64,000 nt of DNA, taken from Marthasterias glacialis. Taxonomy: Eukaryota; Echinodermata; Asteroidea; Forcipulatida; Asteriidae. Shown here in pieces: positions 23,960 to 33,700 of this stretch. The notes beneath the pieces are model-generated. The model was not told the DNA's origin. It ran no database searches and saw only the letters and a program-made list of their open reading frames with translations. The position numbers and the translations under genes are program-made. Each line of letters starts with the position of its first letter. The first letter of the stretch is position 1. The stretch spans positions 8,802,320 to 8,866,319 of the forward strand of contig OU452219.1 of assembly GCA_911728455.2 (NCBI GenBank), read 5' to 3'.

Positions 23960-26900
23960 TTATGTGTACTTCCTCAGGTACAGCTGAGCTTCCTCTTTTG
24001 ATTTCAACTCCTAGAAAATAAAACAATCAAGGTACCTTTAGTTCAACTGATTTTGGTACCGCTCAGCTAAAAAAAACTACTTTGGTGAGCTGCAGTCATT
24101 TTCAAGGAATCACGGTCAAGTTTGAATTTTTAGAAAGTAGCATTTCTATCTGAATATCAAATATTTGTGACATTGGATGTAGAGTGTTGTTTTAAATCTC
24201 TGTGCAGAGACCCACTATTCAAAATAACTGACGGAACCGAATCTGAAGCCATGGTTTCACAGAGGATAGAATTAGAGACTATGACAAAAGTACCAGATGT
24301 AAAGAGCTAGAATAGTTGTGTCATAAGTACCAGAATTGATGAACTCGAATAGATGTGAAATTGGTACCAGACCTAAAGAACTAGAACAGATGTGATGTGA
24401 CATTGGTACCAGACCTAAAGAGTTAGCATAGTTACGACAATTGTACCAGACCTAAAGCGCTCGAATAGATATGACATATGCACCATACCTAATATGCTAG
24501 AATAGATGTGACATAAGTATTAGATGTAAAGAGATAAAATAGAAGTGAAATTGGTATTAGACTAGACTTAAAGAGCTAGTGTAGTTACAAAATTGGTATC
24601 AGACCTAGAGAGCTACAGTAGTAAGGACATTGGTACCAGACCTAAAGAGCTAGAATGGTTAGACCATTGGTACCAAACCTAAGCAGCTAGAGTAGTTAGG
24701 AATGTGGTACTAGGATCTAATGAGCCAGAATAGATGTGACAGAAGTACCAGATAGTTTAAATATCTTTAAAGAGCTAAAGTAGTTAAGACATTGGTACAA
24801 GAGCTTCTATTTTAGCTCTTAGTATACTAAAAGTAGATGTGACATGAGTACTCACATCAGCTGAGCTTCCTGGAATGTCAAGCGTCTTCTGGAACCATTC
24901 GACTGCCTTCTTGGTGTCTCTCTTTTGGAGGTAACACTAAATGTTGAGACAAAACAAAAATCAACTCAGTTTCAGTGTTGTTGTTATCTTGCAAATTTTG
25001 TTACTGTTCTTTTTTTTTATAATTTTGATTTGAAATTATATAAAAGCATTAAGTACCAGGTGTTCCCAGAGAGTCAGGGGAAAGGCTAACAATTTTGTGT
25101 TGAATTGAGGGTGAAGGGGGTAAGACGAGTTGTAAATGGAAACACATGTATTGGTATGTTGAAAACATTGACTTGAGATTCAGTGTAAGGACAGCAAAAA
25201 GGATCAAACACAAGTTCTCAATAACCTGTTAGAAACAAAGAAATAAAGTGATGAATCAAATTAAGTTTAAATATGGAACAACATTCTGCTGCTCACCTTT
25301 CCTACATAAAGTGCATTTGTACTGAAGAATTCTGGCTGTAGCTCTTCTGCTTTCAGGAAATTTTCCAGGGCTTCGTCTATCGTTCCAGATGGGGGCTCAC
25401 CATAGAGGGCCGAAGCAGCCTTGCGTAAAATCCAACTCAGCGTAGCAACCTGGTGCGAAAAAAATTTAAAGGAAAATTAGGAAAATCAACTATCTTGTTA
25501 TACTGCACACACTCTTATAAAACTGTGACACCAAGATGTGCTATTTGATGGAACAATTTGCAGATGTTTATCACACTGTAAAATAAAGTTAAAGCGGCAA
25601 CTTGGGAGGCATTACATATTATCTGATTAATGAAACTGAAATTTACCTCGTAGACATATCTGCCATAGTAATTATACAGGTATGGGTCACTGGGCCGAAG
25701 TTCCAAGGCCTTCAACATATGCTCCTGTGTAAAAAATATTTAGAGATTCGAAAGTTATACATTTAGTTATGAATATCAAACTGGAAGTAGAGTTCGGCCA
25801 TGTTAAGTACGAGGACAATACCGTACTCGATTCTCTTCAACAAGATAAAAGATGCTACCTGCGCGAGGTTTTCCCACTTGGTTAGCTGCTTTGTGCTATC
25901 TCAACAGGCCTTATTTTTCTACTGCAAGAGGGCGCCCTTTGGGGTAGACTGGGGGTCAAACCATAGAAATAGTGTGGTAAACCAGATGCAATTAAACTTC
26001 TAATAAAGCAGTTTAAGAACTTTTGAGGGTTCTTTTTCTTGACAGTTTACAATGTAATCAGTGTCAGACATTTGCATGGAAAATTTGTATTTTTAATGTT
26101 TTGAAGGATTTTTGTACTTTCAAAATGGAATTAGTATTGCGCCCTCTTGCTGTCAAAAATACGGCCTACTTAGGCCGTGTCCAAATTGGTGGGTATGGCT
26201 ATGGCTACGGCTGTTTCTTAGAATGTTGCTATGGGCATCCACTGCTATCAATGCATGTTCACATTACCATCAAGCCACAGTCGCAGCAACCAATTCAGAC
26301 ACTTCCATACTTTCAAGAATCCTGATGATATAATATGACTGTCGGATTAAACCTACGTAGTTGAATCCGGAAAAATGCTTCCCCTGCTTTTGCCTGAAAA
26401 TGATGGATTCAGTTCTGCATAGCCAAACAAGGTTGACATGGGTTAGGCCCAGAGGCCAAGATTTGACTGCTGAGTTACTGCATACTGAAGAATTCTAACA
26501 GATGTGGGAGGGTCACAAACTACTATTCTTGGGGCGAGGGGGGGGGATTGTTAGGGTGAAAATGAAAAGACAGTGTGCTTTTTACTGATCAGGTAAACTT
26601 ATTGTGACTTCAAGGAGTGAATGAAATGTTACCTTGAAGTCGTACCCTAGCTTAATCCTCTCTTGGTTTGAGACATAGTCTGTGGCCAATCCAATCAGCA
26701 GGCTATACCACTTATGGGCATCAGCACTCTGATCATCAATAGCGATAGCTTGGAAAGCGTAGTCTTTACCTGAAAGAGTAGAAGCAGAGAAACAGCGTCA
26801 ACCAACAGTGAAACTATCTTGATTAAAACTTATTTTAAAAGGTTTTTAGATCCAGAGTTTCCAAATAGATTGATCACTGTGGAAGAAGTAGAGTTGAGAT

Positions 26901-29900
26901 CCTCTTGACAAACGAACAAAACTTTTGTGTATTTTGCATTGGCACTTTGAACGAGAACACTTCTTAATTTCAAAATATAACATCTCACCCTCAAATATCA
27001 GTTTTTTCTTGGCAGCGTCATCTCCCTTCTTAGTAGCAATGTCTGAAGCCAGGAAGTGAGCCTTGGCAAGCCTCCACATAAAATGCACATTGCTTGAATA
27101 CTGTTAGGTCAAAATAAAATAAAACTACCAATGAGAAAAAGACAATTACATTTCACAAGCAACTTAAAAAATGCATACCTCCCCCTCCCCCCCGCCTTAA
27201 AAAATATATATAAAAAATACACTGAATGACTGTCCTTGCGAAATACCAAGCATTCCTGGTAGCTGGAGCTACAACTAATGATTTGAGTGTCACACTTGCA
27301 TTTTTTAACCTGCATTTAATTAATACAGTCCATAAGGGACCTTGTCCAAGTTGGTGTTGGGGGGGGTGGGCTGCAATAGCTCCAATAACTGTTTTGGGAG
27401 AAAAAGTAAAGTAAGATTCTGTAGTGACAATCTTGTGTTTGGTTTTATTGTTGCGAGACCAGTTTAAATTGTTACCTTGCCCTTTAGGCGCCCTATAGCT
27501 AAATTTTATGCAAACAAGTTTTGTTTCACTTCATGTGTTGTAGTGCAAGTCTGGTCACTGTACTTACGTGTACACGTACACACTACTGTATGTACTACTG
27601 CACACACAGTGACCTGGAGATTTTCTAGAATGTTCTCATTTATACGCACAGAAAGTTACTGATACATTCCAGCAAGCAAACTTAGAAAACTCTCTACAAT
27701 ACCACAACTAGTCAGTTGTTAAGCTAGTTGAAGACATCATTGTATTCTCTTTTTGAGAGCATTCTTGAAGCTCAGAAACCAGCATTAAAAAAAGATAATT
27801 TCTGTGAACTAATTTACATGAGTCAGCCCGAGTCTACTGTAGCCATTACACTGAACCAGTTTAGTGAGAAATTATAAGAACTCAACAATTCTACTGCAAT
27901 AACCATAGCTCTTGGCTACGTTCCTTATAGACCTAAGACTTAGAGCCAAGACAGACCATGTGTAAACATTTTGCAAATGTTTTCAAAAATGTTTTGAGAA
28001 AGACTCTGCTAGGGTCAAAACGTAAGGCCATTAATATTTTTTTTGCATTTAAACAACAGGTATTTGTGGTTGGTAAGCAGTTTTGCAACAGCTACTTGTA
28101 TTTTTTCAAAAAAATATTTTCTTCAACATTTTAATTGTACCAAATTGGGCACATTTCAAATGTTGGGGAAAATGGTCTTAAAAATTTGCCAAATTTAAAC
28201 AGACATTTCATCATAACTCTCTGGTCTACGACCATCGGGAGGATCAAGGGTTTTGATAACTCCAACTAGGTTCTACCTTAAATTAATACCTGCAATCGCT
28301 TGGCCAATAACTTGTCAAAGGCCATTTCATGTTCCTCTTCTGTACCCAGGAACAACTTGTCAATTTCCCTCAGGAATGCCAACAGCTCGAGGTCCGTTTC
28401 TCCTTCAAACTCCGTTGACTCCTCTGCATCTTTGTAAAGTAGAGCAACTGGTGGAGTGGTAAACCTGAAATAAAGGAATGGTACACATTTTTCACCAAAC
28501 ATTTTCCAGCAATTCTGTCGAGTCTTTGTCGTAATTTTTGCAATGTTTGAACAGATTCGTTTTAAATCCGCTTCGTCAGAGTGCCCACACATATACAGGA
28601 CTTGGGCCCTAGTACGACGGATAAAATGTCAAAATCTCCAAAAAGGAGTACAGTGCCCCAGTTGGAGGCCGGTCATCTCGCCCCCAAACACTCTCGCCCC
28701 CAACAAACTCGCCCCCAACAATCTCGCCCCCAAACAATCTCGCCCCCAGCCTTTGACAATCTCGCCCCCTGACAATCTCGCCCCCAAACAAAGTCGCCCC
28801 CTGACAATCTGAAGAAAAAATTGGAAAAGTCGCCTTTTTAACCATGATGAAGTTAATAAAGTGTTCACTTAAAGTCGATTTCGAAAATAAAGGAAAATGC
28901 GTAAATTAAAAAACAAAGAATATGTGAATGATCTCCCTCGTAGTAAGGAATGGTACATGTTGTTGTTAAGATGTTCTGTGATTTCTTATTGAAAATTGTC
29001 TCTCACTCTTGAATAAAAATAATTTTTTAATGCACTCAGGGGCATTTCGTGGAGACAAAATCAAACTGTCAGTCATTGAACGTGTCACCTGACAAGCTGG
29101 GGTGCACATTGAAAAATGCCACTTTGATTTGATTCACTGATTACCGAAATCAATGCCGAAATCGATCGATCGCAAACTATAGTCCGCCGCCGTGGAAGAG
29201 ATCAATGGGACGGTGGTTATTAGTTGCAGAGCATTTCACACTTCTTTGTTGTGATTTTTCAATACCCTTCTCAAACTTCGTTCAGTGGATGATTATAAGC
29301 CGATACTTTTCTGACAAAATATCATACAAGTTTTTGACAGCATTGCGACAACATCTCCCATCAATTAATTTCTAAGTTTACACCGTAAGTCATCAGAACT
29401 TCCAGTCATCATCAGGGGGCGACTTTGTTTGGGGGCGAGATTGTCAGGGGGCGAGATTGTCAAAGGCTGGGGCGAGATTGTTTGGGGGCGAGATTGTTGG
29501 GGGCGAGATTGTTGGGGGCGAGAGTGTTTGGGGGCGAGATGACCAGCATCCCCCCAGTTACCATGTTACATACTGGCAAAAATGCCGTATCCGGCTGCCA
29601 CTTTATTAGTTGCGATAATCGTAACCCTCCATCCTCCCGACCGTCAGGAGGATGGAGGGTTACGATTATCGCAACTACCACTTTATCTGCCCTAATTTAG
29701 GTCAAATTATTTCCTTACCTGTCCTGAATGGTTGACAGAATATATACAGAGAGGAACAAGCACTTTGAACGATTACAAAGTGTCGAAATTATAAAAAATA
29801 AGCCATTTTCACGAGAACGTTAGGGCTTGACAATGCTACTCGCTAAACGCCATTTTAGTTCCTTTTGGCATGAATGCGCAAAAGTTCCAGGCGCACGCTG

Positions 29901-30384
29901 AAATGTCCGTTTGGTTTTTCCTTTTAAAAGTTCAATAATTAGCGTTTTAGCTACCAATTCCTGGAGAGGAATATTAAAAAAAGGAAAATTAAAGCCCAAC
30001 ATCAATTAAAAAATCAAAAAATCACTTAGAAAGTGGCAGTTAGATATGGAAACTTTTCCCCTATTTTATTAATTCAAAAGCTCACCCTTCATATGCCTCT
30101 TCAAAGAATTCATCGTCTTCTTCTCCACTACTTGCATGTATCGAGATAAAACCCGAGTTGACCCTCTTTAAGCTGGTGGCACCTTGGGACCCCAATGTCT
30201 CCCGAAACTCCCTCCATTCTTGCTGTAATCCTGCAACGGACTCGGTCAACTTGTCCAATCTAATTTCTACAGACGAAGCTGTAGCCCGACGCCATCGGCT
30301 GGACAGCACAGCGCCGCAAACACCCACAAAAATCCCCACCCCCAAAGCAAAGAAATCCTTGACATGTAAATTCTTCAACATCAT
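23960..30384 (-). CDS. RMDN3: RMDN3-like regulator of microtubule dynamics / PTPIP51 (8 exons, 361 aa)
   Basis: Coding exons (minus): 30086-30384, 28290-28464, 26989-27100, 26633-26769, 25647-25724, 25297-25449, 24856-24936, 23960-24010. All introns are GT-AG and all phases join. The N-terminus has a hydrophobic segment (about residues 11-28, FFALGVGIFVGVCGAVL) followed by Arg/Trp-Arg-Arg, then a predicted coiled coil (40-63) and an acidic patch (88-99, EEDDEFFEEAYE). Residues from about 115 on form the family's TPR-like helical domain (for example FMWRLAKAHFLASD, AHKWYSLLIGLATDY, MLKALELRPSDPYLYNYYGR, ALENFLKAEELQPEF). Vertebrate RMDN3 anchors in the outer mitochondrial membrane by such an N-terminus and tethers mitochondria to ER through VAP proteins. 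RMDN3 is preferred over RMDN1 or RMDN2 because GCHFR and DNAJC17 follow it, as in human. At 361 residues it is shorter than human RMDN3 (about 470). Confidence 0.9.
24270..24850 (-). repeat. Degenerate tandem repeat of about 45 bp in RMDN3 intron 7
   Basis: About a dozen diverged units built on TTGGTACCAGACCTAAAGAG followed by CTAGAATAG and a TGTGACA-like spacer. The array fills most of the intron between exons 7 and 8. Copies differ from each other far more than those of the 18.1-kb array, so it is older or less homogenised. Confidence 0.85.
26163..26310. mobile_element. GGCTACGGCTACGG-family inverted-repeat element in RMDN3 intron 4
   Basis: Begins TTAGGCCGTGTCCAAATTGG followed by GGGTATGGCTATGGCTACGG, and ends with AAGCCACAGTCGCAGCAACC followed by AATTCAGACAC, the diverged inverted counterpart. 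It is the same family as 56509-56649. It lies between exon 5 (25647-25724) and exon 4 (26633-26769), so the Gly/Tyr-rich open frame over it is not a protein. Confidence 0.6.
28671..29552. mobile_element. Fold-back DNA element with C-rich repeated termini, RMDN3 intron 1
   Basis: Two arms of about 135 bp are near-perfect inverted copies (28671-28806 and about 29415-29552). Each starts GGTCATCTCGCCCCCAAACA at its outer end and consists of repeated CTCGCCCCCAACAAT-type units of about 16-20 bp, with the same unique word CCTTTGACAATC at the same place in both. The roughly 610-bp centre has no ORF of note and contains TCGATCGATCG. I could not find a clear target-site duplication. Open frames across the arms (Ser/Pro/Gln or Gly/Ala/Arg repeats) are artefacts of the repeat. 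Confidence 0.85.
29573..30065 (-). mobile_element. MITE-like element, minus copy, RMDN3 intron 1
   Basis: Homologous in reverse orientation to 52932-53330. Shared words include CCGTATCCGGCTGCCACTTT, AATTTAGGTCAAATTAT, CTTACCTGTCC, GTTGACAGAAT, CGCTAAACG(C/A)CATTTTAGTT and the far end GAAACTTTTCCCC. Its left terminus is disrupted by a 71-bp palindromic insertion (29607-29677). The right end lies only about 20 bp from the exon 1 splice donor of RMDN3. Confidence 0.8.
29607..29677. mobile_element. 71-bp palindromic mini-transposon with 9-bp target-site duplication
   Basis: Arms of 31 bp (29607-29637 and 29647-29677) are perfect inverted repeats beginning TAGTTGCGATAATCGTAACC, with a 9-base loop that itself holds GAC/GTC. 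The element is flanked by CCACTTTAT at 29598-29606 and again at 29678-29686. The homologous element at 52932-53330 has a single CCACTTTAT (as ATAAAGTGG near 53303-53311) and no palindrome, giving the empty site. A 9-bp duplication is typical of Mutator-like transposases. Confidence 0.9.
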
Positions 30385-30797
30385 TCAATTCAGCAAGCGC
30401 AAATAAACATTTAAAAAACACACACACAAAAACCCAGCGCAGCTGAGTGAAAGAGATTTGTTTTAGTTTTTACGCCAGTAGTAAATAGTCTGGCGTCCTT
30501 CTTTATGGCTATTAATATATAATACGAGAACAGTAGATATCAGACATGTTTACTACTTAAATTTCACCGCTGGCGGCGCAGTAGTCAGCAAAACTGGATC
30601 GTGGATCACATCGAGGCGAGGGCGGTCCGTCGTGCGCGGCGGGTACCTGGTAATTCAGAACGGACGGTAGAGCTTCTGTCTTGTGGCAAACGTTAGAGTT
30701 TTCTAAATTCCTATTTCAGGTTATATAAGTTAGTACTTCAGAACCACATCTTTTCTACCTATTTTCCAGCGATTCTACAGTACTAGTGGATGTGAAT
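30385..30797. promoter_or_regulatory. Head-to-head intergenic region, probable bidirectional promoter RMDN3/GCHFR
   Basis: Only 413 bp separate the two divergent start codons. The stretch includes a locally CG-rich segment (about 30569-30645, with several CpG in CGCTGGCGGCGCAGTAGTC and GGGCGGTCCGTCGTGCGCG) inside AT-rich sequence, as often seen at shared promoters. No TATA box in a convincing place was found. Both 5' UTRs must lie here unless there are upstream non-coding exons. Confidence 0.5.
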
Positions 30798-33700
30798 ATG
30801 CCGTACATTTTTGTGAGCACGCAGATAAGGCTGGTAAGTAACCTCCCTTTTCAAGCAAAAACAAAAAAAAAAACAGCTGCTTCCTGATTTTCCGAATCGG
30901 TATTCCATCCTAACGTTACTCCTCTCCTCATGTTTAAAAACCTACATAGCACTTACAGTTGAGTTAGTAGACGGTAGCTTTTGTAATTCTACCTCCATGG
31001 TAATACTACATAGTAATGATCGTAATCCTAAGGGTTGTTGCACATTATTGTAACATTACACTACAGTTAAATACTCAAGACATTGTCTTAGGTGTCAGGT
31101 CACTTCGTACCTTGGTCACTTCGTACCTTCACCAAGGTACGAAGTGACTTTGGACGTTTCGTACCCTGGGCGCTTCGTACCCTCAATAGACTTCAGAACT
31201 CTATACAGGAGTTATGACAAGTGGGGGTCGTTAATGACCCCATATCTTTTAACCAGTTGTCACCAGGATTCTTCCATTTGTTTCCTGTCCAGCATGACGG
31301 GATTATTTTTCTCAGAATTACCGGAATCAGTTTTCTTGGAGAGTACTGCTGGCACAAAGAAACCTTGACTTGTCAAAGCCAAGAGAACAAAGACTCTCTT
31401 ATAGCACCAAAAGTTTATGGTTTCTCTATCAGGAAAATGTCAAATTCATGCACCGCAAATTGCAAAACCATATGACTGGTCCGATATCTGGAACCCATGC
31501 TGAAAACTCGGTTCACTCGGACTTGCCTCCATTGAATCAAAATACAATCAATACACAGAGGTGGAAGCCCTCTCCATACCACATAATCCTCTATTTTATG
31601 TTCTTGGAACAAACAGACCGAACTTAACTCAAGGATACCACAATAACCCCCAAACAATGGGAAAAAATTGGCGAAGTATTCCATTCAATCTGTCATCTTT
31701 TTGTGGGTAAAACTTATCACGGCAAGTGCATGCTCTGCACGCTCCGAAACAAGATGTCCGGGGGACCTTTGTTCCGGTAATCCGATATTACACAATGGCG
31801 CATTTGAAGGTCAGCCGTTTGCTGGCTCGGACAACATTGCATGTATACACGACATCTGGCGCCAACTGGTTAATTACTGAAACTAAAGTTGTTTTTTTTT
31901 TGATTCCCAGGAGTGTGGTCCTACAATATGTGGTGACAAGCATTCGGATCCAGAGCTGATGAACTACCTTGGAGCTAAACTCGTCAAGCAGACGGGAAAT
32001 AATTTGTACGTAAAGCTCCATACAACAGAAGGCCTTGGCATAACAGTTACAATGGTTTAGTTAGTCACAAACACAGGCCTGGAATTACACGGGGGCCATG
32101 GCCCTCTGTTGCCCTAGTCTTGGCCTTGGTGCCCCTTCAAAGGTGTCCCATAGACCTTAAGATTTTCCAGTGGAACTGCCCTTTGCAAAATGAAAATGGC
32201 CTTGCCCTCTCACAGATGAAATTCCAGGGGTGCAAGCAATTACATGATTACTGTTGAATGCATGTACCACAAAGGCTGTGTGTAAACTAATTTAACCCAG
32301 AACTTTCTAAATGATTTTTTTTTCCAGAAACAATGAAGGATTTCCCTTTTCCCTTTCATTTTTGTTTTAATTTTTAATGTTTAATTAAGGGACAAGCTTC
32401 TTCCTCCAGCTTATTCCTCAATTGTTTTATGATTCTTGTGCTCCTATTTCTTGTTCATTTTCTTTTCACTGTCCGGACGGCATCTACCCTAAAAGTTGAC
32501 AAACATGGCCATCCTACACCAAAAAAACAAACAAACAGGGTTCTCAAAAACTTCACTCAAAAAACTAAATTTCCATTTTGTTTTCAAACCTTTCCTGGTA
32601 ATGATACTATGACATTCCTGTAACAATTGTTTTCTTCTTGGAAATGAACTTTCAACCCTGCCCTTCCTGCCTACCTGCCTGCCAGTGTACACTAATCAAG
32701 TAGCCTTGTAAATATGTACCTTGTTGTAAAATATAAATTGTAGAAGGCACAGCCCAGCGTTTTTAAGGGGGGCTAGGGGTCCAAGAAAGGAAACGTTTAT
32801 CGCAATTTACTAATTATGTCCGACAAAACATAAAACATTGGCTACATTTACATCTTCCCTTATGTACTTGAAAATGACAGCAGTACGGGTGAAATAAGCT
32901 CTCAAGAATAATTGTGTTTTTTTTAACTAATATTTTTGAATGTCAGAACACACTGCTTACCTTCATTTTATTAACAAAAGAATTTTACCTTCACAAAATT
33001 ATTTGCATTTTCTCTGGGTCGAAAACTACTCCCTGCAACAACAGAAGGCATTGAACATTTATACTTTATAAGCAGGTAAATATACTAGAAAAGAGACTAC
33101 TGTTGCTATAGAGCGTTTTTTGTTTTGTTTTTAAATTCATTGATTAAAAACACTTCAATTTGTTCTTTAGAAGGAACAATTGGGCAGTCCTTTCAGGAAA
33201 AGGCACCTTAGCTGGAAAACACAGTTTAATTACAGATAATGCAGGCCTAATGAATATTGTATACACCAATTTGGCAGGTAGGCTGGTAGGTTACAAAAAG
33301 GCAATTCTATGTAACAATTGGAATTATTGAAAGCTTGTTCAAGGCTTTCTGTAAAGTTGTCCAAAATTGGAGCCTCAGTCTTTAGCCTAGATAAGTTAAT
33401 GGGAAAAAAAAACTGATGGCTATTTATTTACTACATGTACTTTCATATTGTTATGCACGTCTGTCCAATTTCTTGTCCAAAAACGAGACAGAAGACATCC
33501 ATCAACAACTTCTGAAATTAGTTTTGCATTTACAAATAATTTTCTTAAAGAAATCAAACTATTTCCATGTTGACGCTTCTTTTCCATTTGTGAGTACTTT
33601 TCAAAAAAAGATACTTTCACTTTGCTTATTCAGCCAGGAGTACTGCACCGAGGAAATGCCACGATTGGTCCTGAACAAACTGGAGAGGCAGGGCTTCAGA

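Noticed and set aside
26023-26333. Gly/Tyr-rich ORF (GGYGYGYG) in RMDN3 intron 4
   Set aside because: It lies on the opposite strand over an inverted-repeat element of the GGCTACGG family, and the flanking RMDN3 exons join in phase across it.
28543-28868. Ser/Pro/Gln-rich and Gly/Ala/Arg-rich ORFs on both strands, with counterparts at 29425-29700
   Set aside because: They are translations of the C-rich terminal modules of the fold-back element in RMDN3 intron 1. The inverted copies on both sides show they are DNA structure, not protein.
33416-33633. Upstream extension of the GCHFR exon A open frame to a start at 33416
   Set aside because: The pyrimidine-rich tract and CAG at 33631-33633, together with the exact phase match to exon 2 and the family protein, show that this part is intron.
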